This document shows, in pieces, positions 11,113 to 25,074 of a stretch of DNA of 64,000 bases (the first letter of the stretch is position 1; every line of letters begins with the position of its first letter). Source of the DNA: Beroe ovata (lineage: Eukaryota > Ctenophora > Nuda > Beroida > Beroidae); assembly GCA_946803715.1 (NCBI GenBank), contig CAMPET010000023.1, forward strand, positions 472,822 to 536,821, in the 5' to 3' direction. Below the pieces are notes generated by a model. It did not search any database and was not told the origin of the DNA. It saw nothing but the letters and a program-made list of their open reading frames with translations. The translations under genes and the position numbers were made by a program.

Positions 11113-13730
11113 CATTTCAGGAGACTGGTTCATAATCGTGGTTTCCTAGTGATAAAAACACCTGACATAAAGTAGTTTTGTGTTAATCACGGACCTGCTG
11201 TTCGCTGTTAATGTTGCTGAAACTGATCAAAAATACCAATATCCTGTATATGCCCACTGCGTTATGTAATGAGGTGCACACCCGTCTATGGAATAAGTTA
11301 GGAGCTTAATTTCGCGCGAGGGGGCTGTAACTCTGTAACTCCTAATGCAGTTTTGGCGAAAATGCAGACTTCCACCATTTCTATACATAAACCCGTACCT
11401 TCCTATTGAATCAATACAGCCCTCCAAATTCTAAATGGACAAAGACTTACTTTATCAACTGCCCCCAGAGTAATACATCACCATATCAAAAGCCTATTTC
11501 ATATCCTTTAACAAGTTACATTATTGGTGTACCCTGTAGCCTGTAGTACATACTGTGGCTCTACAGCCACTATCGACTATATCATCGAATAATTCCTGGC
11601 AGATATATAAAGCCATCATACTAGATCAATACATCTCACATTAAAGCACCTTGCCACTCCATATTGTGAGAGTCCTATACAGTCAGGTAGGTTGCAATCA
11701 TATTGTCATACCTCTATACTGTGAGTCTTATGCACACGAGCCGTCCATTACATATGGTACAACTTTAATAATAGTGGCTATCACCCTGAATCTTTCGTTC
11801 TGTACAATATTCTGTACTACGATACTGTAATAATTGGTGTCGCTGCGTTGCTACATTTGCTACAGTAGTCTTTTGCAATTCGGCACAAAATCGTGGATAA
11901 TTCCTCAGTTGAAACGAAGCAAGAAGACAATGAATTGCTTCCCATGTGAAGCCTCGTTCACTCATTATGAGCCTAGTCCAAAAATTCTAAAATTTTTCAA
12001 AAAATATACACATGAGATGACAACGTACCTACTCAAAGAAATATTTCAGCTTGATGACGCACTAAAAGAACTTAAATTACTTCATCATCTTGTTATATAA
12101 TCTTCCGGGAATATTTGTCGGCTAGAGCTCTCAATTTGCTAATACTACTGAGTGTCGTTGCTGCTACATTTCTCCTACGGCATATTCATAACTTTGGTTT
12201 AAAATTCTTACTAATATTAAATCAGAAGTTTCATTTATTTTCTTCTATTTAACGCACCATAATGTTCGATAAAAACCTGGAATTTTGCGATCTTCGTAGT
12301 GGCTAAGTCAGAAAATGCCTTTATACAGAATCAGTGAAGACTGATCTGTGAGGTACTGTAGGGCGTAGGCAATGTAATTGTAAAAATGAGTTTCTACCGA
12401 CTGTATAAACGCTTATCAATTTTGCAGGATGGGCTGACCAGGAAAATCACAGGAAGCTCATTGACACAAATCGTGGCTGTCAGTGTCTACTCCGAATAGG
12501 TAAGTTGGGCATGTAAGGTAATCAAAAACTTTATGAGCATTAAATTTTGAGTTTTAAGCATTTTAAGGTCTAAACACTTAGTAAGTATTTGACTACAAAC
12601 AAAATATAGTCAGGCGTTTTTGTCAATGCATGACGCTGTATGTCTCATCGTTCCTCCCTTTTGATTAATAGTGCACGGAATTCCAACAATAATTTATTCT
12701 TTGGAACATCGAATTGCACGATATCAATATCTTATCATGTCATTTATTAAAACCTCATTAATGACGATACCTATTGCCTATCTATATTAATCCCATTAAT
12801 CATAAAAGAATTTTCAAGGCAGTTCAAGATCGCCAGCTCCATAAAACTTTAAACTATGTAACTCTCACTCAAGGTCTTTATGATTCTATGAGCTCAGTTA
12901 TAAGTGGCTATTAAAGCAAAAGGCTCAGAATAGCATTTGGGTTCTCAAGGATTAAACTTTGCATTTCAGTGGCGAGGATAATGTTTATCGCCAGGGTGTA
13001 CATCGTGCATCATTTTAGTCCTTTGAGTTTGTTGAAATGTTTTACTGAATATTAATATTGCCATTAACCATCAACAAAATAAAGTGATATTGACGCTTAA
13101 TATCAATATCTTGGTTGATCTAATGACTGTAATAGAAAATGAGCATGATACGCTTGCCACAAACTGCGGCTATCTATTTATGATTTTAGCTGATTATCAA
13201 AATTACTATTTCTATGGGGCAACTCATATCTTTGATTGTACAAAATATATTGTACAAAATATATATAACACACTTATGTTAAATGAGCTTGGTCGTGACA
13301 TATGCAACACAAGTCACAATATATTGCTAGATCTAATCGCACATTAACAACACTCCTGTAAAGTGAGACCTTTCTTGAATCGTTTCTCTCGTCAATGGGA
13401 CTCTAGCAGTTATATTAGTTTCTGGTGCTGATGTTAAATAACTCTGGTATCACTTTAGAATTTTATGGAATTCCGTTTAATGGATTAAAAGTGGACTTAT
13501 TATAAAGTCATGAAAAATATAGAGCCTGCAGTCCCGATTGCCGACTGAGCAAAAGTGTGAAAATTTAAGGATTTATTCTGCAGCCAAAATATTAGCTCTG
13601 CAGGAAACCTAGGTTGATGAGGCTTACGGCGTGAGCAGACTTTAAAATATGATATCTTAACATTCAATAATGCCAATCAAATACTATGGGTATCACTTCT
13701 TTTTAGCTTTCAGACTCATCAACATCAACA

Positions 13731-13992
13731 TGGACGAAGATACCTTTACCAAAGGAGAGCGTATGATTCTCGTTGTCTTTCTAGTCCCACCACTAGTCCT
13801 AATTGGCTCCTATTTGGTACATATCCAATACATCAGTCTACACTACCTGTTTCATTAATCAGCTGCAATATATGTGTGTTTTGTGTACACTTATTCTACC
13901 AGTGTTCTTGAATATAAAATGTACGAAATCCAGCAAATTGTCCCTTATGACAATGGTGATTGGTGATATTTGTAACTTTGATGAATCCGTTG
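13731..13992 (+). pseudogene. Possible GPCR helix 1-2 remnant
   Basis: A frame beginning MDEDTFTKGERMILVVFL resembles the N-terminus and first helix of the neighbouring receptors (compare DDNERTLMLFVLIV in the upstream gene). It reaches a GT at 13817. After a 46-base interval ending in AG at 13862, the frame continues with a second hydrophobic stretch (LQYMCVLCTLILPVFL) and a helix-2-like LMTMVIGDICNF, up to a GT at 13993. No helices 3-7 follow in frame. It could be a decayed tandem copy of the flanking receptors or chance hydrophobic AT-rich sequence. Confidence 0.2.
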
Positions 13993-14677
13993 GTGAGTTG
14001 CTTTTCTTATATAATCAGTGCTACGATGGATGCACTTTATTCTATTGGAATAGAATGAAAGTCTCAAAGAGTCATGCTATGAAACGCAATTTCGTACTAC
14101 CTTTTCGAAGAATAGTTTATTTTTAAATTTCTCCCGGATATTCAAAAGTTTCCATCTAAAAAGCTCATTGATAGAGAATGGTACCTATCATTGTTGGTGA
14201 GGAGTCCTGAATGATTTTGATCACGTGACAGCTTTTCTTGATTTTCATTGGTTGTATCTGTGTTCTCATTGGTCATTTGCTGTTGCATGGCTGGAAAAAT
14301 TTTTGAGCCCTCCCCATAATCTTATACCGTCGTTCAATGTATTGAACTTTTGCTGTGGCTGCAATCACTAACATAATTTTTCACTATTCTAATGATTCGT
14401 GGTAGGCAATGCAGCATGTTCATTTCTATATTCAATGACTTAATTGTAACAGATGATTCTGATTAGGAACAATACATAGTATTCGGCACAGCGGTAAAGC
14501 ACAGGACTATACACAGCAAAGGATGACAGACATCAAAATGCAAAGCCTGATTAAGGATCAGTTAACAAATACTGACTTCCAGTCAGCCCCGCTTACATAG
14601 GCACAGGCTGTACTATCCTGATAAATGATGTGCTAATCTCTCTAGTGACGCCATCCTAATTGTCATCGAATATTATG

Positions 14678-14700
14678 ATGAATGATCACTGATCATTCAT
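14678..14700. repeat. 23-bp perfect palindrome
   Basis: ATGAATGATCA and its exact reverse complement flank a single central base. Confidence 0.9.
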
Positions 14701-14946
14701 AGGTTGCAGCATTAAGTCCTATGGCTCTCTCAGTGCTTCCTTGAGCTTGTACTCCAGGAGCTCTTGAACATTTCCTCAATTGCTGTAGATTTCAATGCAG
14801 AATACCCTAATAAACTTTATTAACTTAATTCTTATCATTGTGGCTGATGAAAAATGTTTTAGCAGTGGACTTTAATCGGTAATTATTAATTATGGGAGGA
14901 TAAGTTACCTTGAAATGCACTTTTGCCTTAGGTGTCGATAATCACA

Positions 14947-16801
14947 ATGGGAGAAGAAACGGACACCGATTTCCGGTTTAGCCTTACAACCCAGATTCTG
15001 GTTCTCATACTAATTGGCGTTCTGATCTTCTTTGCTGTGTTCGGCAACATTGCACTTCTGTATGCCATTTATGCTCAACCCAGGCTGCGAACAACATCCA
15101 ATCTTTTCATTGGCAGGTAAGGTATGGTTGTAAAAGGACAAGGAAAAGCTAATTTCCATGATGAATTACCTTACATCATAACTTTAATCCCGCTTATGAA
15201 TCACTCTCGAGAGCTCTTCTCCAGTCTTGCAGCTAGCAACCTCATGACGGGCCTTTACACAATGCCACTGGGCTTCCTCTCAGTGGCTTTTGACGGAGAA
15301 TGGATATTAGGAGCTGCCATGTGTGAACTAGGTGGATTCATAGATCAACTCACGATCTGTGCAGGAATGGTTACCTTGGGAATGACCAGGTAGGTACCTA
15401 CTTATAACACCTCACAAATTTGATAATTTTGCCTAAAACTTAATTTATGTACCCCAAATCCCCATTTCTAATTGTATAACTGAGACAAACGCTCATCTAA
15501 TAAAAGCCTAATCAGGCAGTCTATTGACTGAATAGATACCTAATCACAAGGCTCCTATCCGAGATTACCTTTTGCCGAATAATTACTGCGGAGATCCTGA
15601 AATTTATAATGCATGCAAAATGATTAATCCAATCAACTTAAGGCTAAAGTTGCGATTGTTGAATTTATTAACACAAAATTTCCATCATAGTTTTGTTTCA
15701 TGAGAAGCATATATCTTTTGCATTACATTATCAATTAATTCCTTGCAGTGTGGACAGATACATATTGGTTTGTCATGCTATCAAGTATCCAGACATCATG
15801 ACACGTAGGAGATGCTGGTGCTGTATTGCAGTTATTTGGGTGAGTTATTGAGGGTACATAATATTATGACATTACACACAAGAAATAAGTGAATTACTCT
15901 AAAACTCAATATTTAAAACTGACAAATCTACCTTTCTTCCACCCCAGATTTGGAGTATAACAGTCTCAGTTCCGCCACTGTTTGGATGGAGTGAGTACAC
16001 ATTCTCGGAGTCTTCGTACACATGTGCAAGTGGTCTGGCCTCATCTTACTTCAAGTTCTATGTGTCGGTGACATTCCCTCTGCCAATACTGATCATATTC
16101 CCCACATATTACTGCATCTTGAGGAGCTCAATGGGAGGCAGAGGTGGTGGTACAATGGCCAAGAGACATCGGGGTAATCTCAGAACAGCCAAGATCATAC
16201 TGCTAATCATCATTATATTCGCGGTAAACCATCATACCATTTACATTTTGAATCAATAAAACCCGAAAATCGCTTTGCTATGTTGCTATCTACCAACTTA
16301 ACCAGGCAAATTCAACAGTCCACTCTATGGATAGGGAAATAAAACTTCCACCTCATTCAGGTGTGTGTGTTCCCTGTGTTCCTTATTGGAATCATGTTGA
16401 CAGCGGGTGTTAAGATTCCTCGGAGCTACACACTTGCATTTTCGGTGATCTGGCTCCTCATCGCCAACTCATCGATCAACCCCATTCTCTACGGTCTCCT
16501 CAACAAGAACTTCAGAGCAGTGTACGTGCGCATGCTGCAGCGATGTCTCGGCATCAGTCAGGCACGTCTCAACAAGTCTTCTCCGAGGCTGCAGCACAGT
16601 TCTGTGGCGGCTCCTAGTCTCAATGGAAATGAGAACATGGAGGCAGGTAGCGTTTCCCCCATCTCCAATTCCATGCTAACTGGGATAGAGGGTCATCATC
16701 ATGGGGCATTTGATTCAACAAAACTCACCTACAATAACGTTATTGAGGATCACGATATTGGAAGTCAATATGAAATAGTGGGCCTTCAAAGTAACAATTA
16801 A
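14947..16801 (+). CDS. Class A GPCR, opsin-like, five exons
   Basis: Five exons join cleanly: 14947-15116, 15225-15389, 15749-15839, 15948-16223 and 16361-16801, giving 380 aa. An AG at 14930-14931 suggests a further 5' non-coding exon, so the ATG at 14947 was chosen. Landmarks are GN in helix 1 (VFGNIALL), ASNLMTG in helix 2 with Asn in place of the usual sodium-binding Asp, DRY in helix 3 (SVDRYILVC), FGWSEYTFSE in loop 2, the helix-5 Pro, CVFP in helix 6, and NPILYGLLNKNFR in helix 7/8. The lysine position used by opsins to bind retinal is Ile. The tail is about 90 residues. The introns cut within helix 2, after helix 3, in helix 4 and in helix 6, whereas the upstream relative has none. 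That suggests the intronless gene may be a retrocopy or an independent lineage. The ligand is unknown. Confidence 0.9.
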
Positions 16802-16962
16802 ACTTGATTTGTGTACATATGATAAGCGTATATCTAATTTAATGTTTTAGTATAAGTACCAACTTCAGTTGTTACTTAAATGTCATTATGTTTTTGATCT
16901 ATGGTATTCTGGCAGAGATCGAATCTAATACTAAATATCAAAGCTTATTATCGGTTATTAAC

Positions 16963-16968
16963 AATAAA
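16963..16968 (+). promoter_or_regulatory. Candidate polyadenylation signal
   Basis: AATAAA about 160 bases after the stop codon of the five-exon GPCR gene. Confidence 0.35.
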
Positions 16969-18849
16969 TCGACTGTATTATTGACTTGATTTACTAACGA
17001 CAGTATATTGTTAATTGATTCCTGGCTGTGAGACTATAATATCATTTTCCTTTAAGATAATAAAGAAAACTATACAATTTCCTCACCAAGGACGAGCAAA
17101 ATATTAGCTTCTCGAATAATTAATCATGACAAAGATCACAGAAGTGGTCCACTCGAGACATACCTATGGTTTGATTATCTGGAGTCCACGATGGGCGGTG
17201 GTGACATATTAGTTCTCTCTGTAAATTACTACAGTGAGTAACAGTTTCGAATTCACCGTGATAATTGTGAGAGGAAGCCGTAACAATCAATACGGGCCAC
17301 GATGTATCATACACCACGAACTTCAGAAGAGCCAAGTGTGTGAATTTGCAGATTCATAGCCCGATTATTCAATAAACTAAATTCTATAGCCATAAACTAG
17401 ATTCTAGCTAGGACTCAGTGGGAAGGTATCTGTGTTGTGCTATCTGCGTTGTACTTTCACGTATTGAAAAGCTTGCAACAACTTCTCACCGCGGTGGTGA
17501 TTCCATGAAGTATGAACTCGCGGGTGCACCAACAACAACAGTTTGTACACTTTGTCGACAATTAGAAGTTCCTATGATACATTTAGTAACACTTTCAGAC
17601 TAGAGTTGACCTGCCGGTCCACAGTTAAATAAAAAGGAAATATAGATAATAACTACGAGGACCCTACTGTATTCGTATATTGTCGCAGTGCTTCTCTTTA
17701 TCGTTTATATCCTAGCTCATATATACCTCGATGTAAAGAACTAATTGGCATTGAATAATTAATTCTTCCACTTTGCAAGAGCGTCAATCGATCCGGATGA
17801 TATTCATTCTCAGTTTTATATAATACAATCTCAAAAGTAGGCATCTTTAGTGATAGGAGTGTTCTAAAGTAGTGAAAACGCATATGTGCAATGTGCATCT
17901 CATTTCGGTGAAAAAGAAGAATGTGACTCATCTCAACGATATCTGGAAACGGTGACAGGCTGGCTGAATAAGAGACAACTCACTGAACTGTCCAGTCAAG
18001 ACGGGCCCAGATTGATACGGCTTAACATATATTATGACGGGAAGAATCGAGTTTTGATGCACATTGAAAGTATTGTGACTGCATTTTAAAGTAATAATAA
18101 GTCCCATTTAACTTACTTATTTGAAAAGCATGGTGATAATGATCGATCTACTCGAAGAGTAGGACCTAATGTAGTACCTTCTCAGTTTGAACTAAATAGG
18201 TAGATCATTATTACTGTTTTTATGGTTGTGGCGCTGACGCGAGACATTATATAGAAAGTGTGAATGAAAAATATCTACTATTAATACCTGATCCTACAGC
18301 ATCTCGTTAAATGAAAATTCCAACAAAGCCTATAAATCAGGAGTTTCGGTTTTTAGTTATGCAAGAGTGATTCAAAAAGTAACTTTTTGCCAATCATGTT
18401 AGATTGAATTTCTGAGCAGGTAATGAATGGATAATAAGTTATCATTATGTCTAAACTTCTGGGGCTTCCAGTGAAACTTAAGCTATTGTGTCATTAAGCG
18501 CCCCACTTTTGGTTACCAAGGTTTGTTATGCATTCTCAAACTTTTCGACAATTCATCAATGGAGTCAAATGGTTGATATTCTCGTTCTAAAACCAAAAAC
18601 ATGCGAAGAAATTATGATTCACTGCCAATCTAAGTTAGCTACCTAACACATGAATAATGATAATTTCATGTATTGGGGTGAGGGTAAGTAGGAGGACGTG
18701 ATGATCTCATTTCTTCTTTCTGTATGGACATTGGTCATAAAAAGTGGTCATGGGAGTAATTGGGATCATCATCAAGAAGTGGTGCTTGCTCTGAGATATC
18801 GAATCATAAAACAGACTTCTCGTCCATGCCTTTAAGTGTTAAACTGATG

Positions 18850-18970
18850 CAAAACAGACAGACATACAGGAACACCAACAAAGACACAACCACCCACACA
18901 CAGACAAACACTCATACATACACCTTATTGAACAGAAACAGTAACACATACCCGGACAAACACACAGCGC
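18850..18970. repeat. Imperfect CA/ACAGACA-rich tract
   Basis: Degenerate run of CACA, CAGACA and ACAAACAC motifs. Confidence 0.6.
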
Positions 18971-19557
18971 GCGCAGACAACTAGTTTGCCGTGTTGAATG
19001 TTGCACAGGACAATTCTGAATAATATTTATATTTTAATATTAGAATATCATACTGGGCGGTAAATTACCCCTGAAAATAGCATTGAAAATTGTACAGTCG
19101 GTAAATGAGAAGACAGGTTAGTCCACAACATTATTGTAATGAGTTGCCTGCTAAGTGTAAACAGGCCTAAAAGTCGGTATCTGATGAAGCTAAGTGTTTT
19201 TGGAATGCTTTATGCAAACACTTTAGGTATGCTTTGTATGCAAAAGGAAGTGCCATTCAACAACAAGTTAAAGATTATTGCTGCTTTTTTCCACTTCTGG
19301 GGTATTTGTGCTTGTTGATGATTGCGTCGGTTCACCGTTATTTCACCGCTTGGAATATGTTCCTATAATATATCCGAATAGCTTCAGGAGAAGACATTGC
19401 AAGTACTATACCCACGTAACGGGGGTGTCAACAACTATATAAATATTATTATTCTTAATATTGCTCCTAATATAACTACTACAGCTACTACTACTACTGC
19501 TGATGTTTCTTTGCCCTTTCTCCTCTAATGGGTTATGGGTAGGCGAAGAGAGCGTGT

Positions 19558-19574
19558 ACACACACACACACACT
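19558..19574. repeat. (AC)n microsatellite
   Basis: Uninterrupted AC dinucleotide run. Confidence 0.9.
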
Positions 19575-20047
19575 CACCATCGTTTCTTGTCTGTGTTCAT
19601 GAGATATAAACATGTGGGGTTGTCTTTTCATTGCCACCTCATCCCACGTGATTCTGTTCCCGTACATTAATAATTTAACCAGTGATGTATGTAGACAAGC
19701 TGATAAGCATCGATTTCTACAAATATTAGGTGGGTACTTATGGGCATTTCTGATCAGGGATTAGTCTGCACGAGCAGTCACACATTGGGAAACCATATCA
19801 GTATTCAAATAAAATGTACAAGCTCTGGTACCAGTTAAAAGTATGTACCTATTTGCAACAGCTCGATTTATTATATACTCAACTGTCTGTTTAGCTTCTC
19901 GCCCGTATGTCTGAGTGTACAAGTGTCTGTGTGAGTGGGTGTGTGTGCATCTGTAGGTGTGTTTCTATCCCAGTGTAGTACATGTGAATGTCATTTCACC
20001 ACATTGTCTTCTTCATATCACATAACAGCAGGAGCTCAGTGCTTTTA

Positions 20048-20063
20048 GGAGAGAGAGAGAGAG
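20048..20063. repeat. (GA)n microsatellite
   Basis: Uninterrupted GA dinucleotide run. Confidence 0.9.
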
Positions 20064-22392
20064 CATGAGAGTAGACACTCGTACACTCTTTACACTTCTA
20101 GGTATCTCCACTTTGCACGTGTGTCCCGTGACTTTAATTATTTCTCGTCCTGAGGAGGGTGCAACTTTATGCTCCCACCTTCTTCCACTGTCTAATTTCA
20201 AATTGTCCGCTAACGTCAAGAGTGCAAAAATAAAAGGCTGCTCTAATCAAAAAGGAGTTCTAGCAGCTATAACCATTCAATAGATGTACAGTCGGGTGAT
20301 GACACGAATTTTTTACTTAAAACTTTAAAATTTGTATGTTTTCACACAGTACACGCACGCCTTCTAGTTGGTCCATATTGCATTTGACGGTACACAGAAT
20401 GAACCTACTTGCTTCCACCACACTCAGTTTATATGTGTTGAATATGTGTGTTCTTCCTTGATTTATAAGTCTTTTACTTGTTCGAACGTTTACAAGGCTT
20501 TCTCCCTCTTGTAGCTTATTTGTTGAAGTGTACAACAGGCCTCTCAACAGTTTTCATTAGTGGGCACTTGAGGTCTGAATTAGAATTCTCGACAGATTTT
20601 TGGATATTTTGACTCTTATTATTATTTGTCCCTTTCGCCTGCCGTGTATTATCTTGCATTTAACAAAACTTCAATTTTTCCTTGTGTTTTTTCATAAATA
20701 AGTAGCAAAAAATTAGCTGAAAATTATAAATACCTTCCACACATACACACATCCACACACACTCTCTCACTCTTTGACAAGACGCGAAGTAGTCAAGTGA
20801 CTATACATAGCGATATATGTACTACACTACACGGCTCGGCCTGCTGCAGTCGTGTTACATGGCACTCCAGTGTACACTAGTACGCGGTGTGTACCATATT
20901 GGACGTAGCTGTGTGTCGCACTAACAGCTACGAGCATAGACCGCTTCTCTATGATCCTACCTACATCGCACATCTGCTATATTCGATAAACCCTGCATAA
21001 CTGCGGCAGTTATTATCCTACAAGACATCTAGCCTCTACTCGTTGAATTCATTCTGTTGTTCTGGGTGAGCAATATTCTGATGTGATTTGTTGATTGACA
21101 CATGCAAGGTTTTTTCAAATGCCCCTTTGGGGGTTGATATGATTCATTTCCACTCGCTCAATGCACTTCTTGAATAGCACTGCTTTTCATCTTTGATTAT
21201 GTACTAAGATTAGTAAGTTTTAAGCGAGTTCTTCTCATTACAACGGTTTTCTGAAGAATGCTAATTGTTTAATATCTAGCTTTGGCCTTTGCCATTCTGT
21301 ATTGGGAGCAAAATTTTCGATGGTGTAATGGTTCTGGTCGTAGCTTTCATAGCTACAAGACAAACTACAAGACAAACTATCGTATGTTAGCATCCTATGA
21401 GTACTTCTCTTTTGTCTCTAACTTCATGTCAGACTTCCTAGTTCCAACAACTGCAGTTTAAAAGTTAAAACCCAAAATATGTTTTTCAGTACAGTAGGCC
21501 AAAGAATTTGCTGAGTTGATTACATATCCTTTAACAAGCCCTATAAATGTAAAATAGTGATATTTATATAGAAATGAGGTTAACACAAATGTTAGAATTC
21601 TACTGCTACTACTGCACCAGCTGCAATATTATTTGATGTAGAAGAACATTCAACACAAGTTAGGGGTCACGCACTCGGGTAGCTAAATACCAGAACTAAT
21701 ACAGCTGAACCATACCAGTAACCAGAAATTAATAGTCAGTCAAAGAAAGAATACCTAATAATAGTAGTCATATTTTACAAAAAGCTCTTTATCAAGGACA
21801 TCGAAAATGGACAAATTGTGTCATTGTGGCAATTGGTGTACAATGGATAAAAATACCAAATTGTCATGATGAGTGGAGTGTCCAATGGACGTGCATTAGA
21901 CATCTTCTTATTGATGGACACAATAGACACAATTAAAAATCTTACCCTTTTACCAACGCATTTAAGTCTTTTGTCACTTATTGTTCAACTGGCTGAACAG
22001 TAAACACTTTAAATTAGACGTATCATGAGTTGAGAATACTAGGATTATTTTTTAACACTTTCACTTCTACTTACATCATATTCTAACTAGAAATAGACGT
22101 CTGTGCTGTAAAAAAGTAGACATTCCGTGTCAACGAATTCGACCTCAGCTACGTTTCAAAATATTCGAATTATCATAGTCCACTAATTACAATAGCCTTG
22201 ACATTCTATACACTCGAGCTGTGAAGAACACATACATTTTCATAATAAGCAGCTGTTGTACTTCAGTAATCTGGAAATAGCACACACATCCAAGTCGATA
22301 ATCATTTTGATAAACCGGAGTAAAATGAATGCCAAGTGTCAAAAAAGCCATCCGTCAATAATCAATATGTGCATTAGTAACAATTTACATGC

Positions 22393-22918
22393 CAGGGGCG
22401 TTTCCAGGGGATTCACTTGATCCTCAGATCCCCTTTTGAAATCAGAATCTTTTAAAAAGTTGAGGACCGATCAGTAGTTTTCATCCCTTAATTCGATGAG
22501 AACCCGCCAGTGATTTCACTATTTTCATAATGGTGATCAAACCTTTTTACACCTCTGTACCATAACCCATTTAACCTCAAAGCAGCTCTTCCCACACTGA
22601 TGATTAAAACATATTTGGATCTCAAAATTTAAGTATCACCAAATTAATCCATAAACGAGAAACCGCTTGGCTGCTAGGGGCTGCACCCAAAGAATACTGT
22701 TGCAGTTTGAGCAGCTTTTCAATTGGATGATGAGAAATTGTTTGTGCTTAATTTTTGAAAATCCTCAAAATTTATGGGAGAGAAACCCTGCGCCCCCAGA
22801 CCCCTGCTTCAATTTTGGTGGCTCTTCCCAGAAAAATAATTGGAGCAAGAGTCTTCGAGAAACTTCAAGATTGTTTGGTTTTTGGATTCCCCTTTCAAAA
22901 ATCCTGGATACGCCCTTG
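22393..22918. mobile_element. hAT-type MITE with 8-bp target duplication
   Basis: A 526-bp element. Its ends are CAGGGGCGTTTCCAGG and, on the opposite strand, CAAGGGCGTATCCAGG, matching at 14 of 16 positions. It is flanked by TTACATGC (22385-22392) and TAACATGC (22919-22926), an 8-bp target site duplication with one mismatch. CAGGGGCG-type termini with 8-bp duplications are typical of hAT superfamily elements. No transposase frame is present, so it is non-autonomous. The internal motif GCGCCCCCAGACCCCTGCTT resembles interiors of such repeats in many invertebrates. Confidence 0.85.
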
Positions 22919-23758
22919 TAACATGCTGTCACCTGTCACATAATAGGGATAATACGATTTTGTCAAGGAACTGGTATACCAGTGCAGTGGGTTACTAAAT
23001 TTCATGAAAGAAGAGAGCATTGACTTCCACTAGTTGGAAGACAGTGGTTCATAATTTAGGTAATAGGTATTTGAGTCTAGTTGTAGGTAACCATCTAGTT
23101 TCACCATCGCTCTTTCAACCTTCAATCATTTCGCTTTCATGCTCAATGCTTATTGGCAGTCGCCGAATGAGGTGGCACCTCATTGCGGTGCCACATATTA
23201 CCTAACCTGCACTAAATATTTCAAATTAACATCATGTTTTGAATAAATGTGTGAGAAGATTCCACAAAATTACAGCCTACATAGACACAATTCCAAAAAT
23301 GATGATATCAATGATAAATAGGGCAAACAACACCAAAAATAGGAAAGCAACGTGGAGCAACGATAAGTAAGGAAATTAGGAAAATCATTTCAGCTAATAT
23401 GCTGGTCAGGAATATTTCTAGTCGAAGTTAATCATCCCATATGGTATGATCACATGATTACGCCTAACTACTCCACTCAGCTCAGAGCACCCATGGTCAG
23501 TCACTATTATAGACACACACACAGATGTATTTAATCGCCGTTGTCTATTATTTGTTCCTTTCCTTCCATCTTAAACCAGCATGTTCCTTACTTAAAAGTG
23601 TGGTTTATCATGCAAGCGTGTGTATGTTTTCGGGTGAGGAGGAAATATTTTGTCCTATGGAATTTTGGTACGAACAATTATCGCGGTCAGCAGCAGTACA
23701 TGATGGCCCGATGTGAAATTAGCTCAGTTATACTCGATTTGAGTTTTCGTGCGATGGC

Positions 23759-23776
23759 AGAGAGAGAGAGAGAGAG
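23759..23776. repeat. (GA)n microsatellite
   Basis: Uninterrupted AG dinucleotide run. Confidence 0.9.
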
Positions 23777-24384
23777 TGGCTAATTAATAGCATCTAAATA
23801 TGTGAGATCTGAGCACATTCGCGTTGCTTGTGTGCATGATACCACCACTTGCTACAGTTACGTTTATTGTTATACCAACACGATCCGTTTGTCACGAGGG
23901 GACGGAACGCGTTTTTTCCAGGGTGCCCTCAACTCAATTCTCATACAGAACCAAACTCAGACCAGAGATTGACATCCCGTATTCAGATCACCCTCATGCG
24001 AGCTCACAACGAAATTATCAATGCCATCACGTTCACCTATTGAGCTCATTCATGAATCATTCCAACTGGCATCTGACTGTCTCCCAACACATCATTCCTT
24101 TACAATGATGCTCGTTTTCAGGCAACGTAAATTCCTTAAACCAATCATTCCTTAACCCAATCACTGGCCATAATTCAAGCGCACCAATTTAAAACAGACT
24201 GAAATTGTCACTCCTGAAATTGTCACTCCTCCTAGAACCCGTCACTTCTCGAATATGAATGTCCTGGAACAAGTTGTTCGTCAAACAATTCGTCACACCA
24301 TTCCACAAACTTGACTTCATTGAGCATATAAGTGCACGTGATTTATCAAGATTCACACCATTTTCTATAACCAATAAGTCCATA

Positions 24385-24428
24385 CTCGCACACACAAACA
24401 CGCACACAGACACACACAAACACATACA
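24385..24428. repeat. CA-rich microsatellite
   Basis: Slightly interrupted CA run. Confidence 0.8.
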
Positions 24429-25074
24429 TAACTTGCCCTCACATTATATTAACAAAACCAGGACAATCTAGTAGCTATATTCCTGTGTTTCCCTCACATT
24501 TTTATGGTAGCCTCTATACCGACTATAAGTATAAGTACACTATAACTCTGTTTATTGACCAATACACACGTCCAATTCTGACTTGTTAATATGCGAATTC
24601 CTTTGTTCACCAATACCCAGTTTTTAATTTTTCTCTGATCTAGCCTCTTTTATTTTTGCCCTTTTCTCGACAGTTATGCTTTTCGACAAAACCACAATAC
24701 AAAATTACGGTTTTTAATAAAATATTACATATTTTTGATTGTTACCAGGAATTAACTAAGTTTCGAGGAATTAACCCGACATTTTGTTGGCGAAATCTCG
24801 TAATAAACGTGTAGAGTTGGTATACTTAATCACATTTCCACACATTCAGCTATTGTTTAATAATCCGACAGATTTTCAAGTCCTAAACAGTGTGTGCTGT
24901 TGCCTTGCATTGTTGTAGTACGCTGCTACTGTTTCCTTTCAACATTTTCTTCCAAGATTTATTGGTCCGTACTATAACAGATTAATGGGTGAAATTTTCC
25001 CCAAGATTTGATTGATGATCAATCCAGAATGAAAAATTGTTTGTAGTGCCGAAAAATAATGTCGTATGATAATA

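Larger units (their letters stand above)
11113..14946. other. Spacer between the two GPCR genes
   Basis: About 3.8 kb. It contains a possible decayed GPCR-like exon pair near 13731-13992 and a perfect short palindrome at 14678-14700. Other open frames (for example 11834-12100 and 13084-13347) show no recognisable domain and have AT-rich non-coding composition. Confidence 0.5.

Noticed and set aside
11834-13347. 88- and 87-codon frames between the GPCR genes
   Set aside because: AT-rich, no recognisable domain and no partners.
22667-22943. Frames of 62-84 codons as genes
   Set aside because: They lie inside the hAT-type MITE and read its conserved non-coding sequence.
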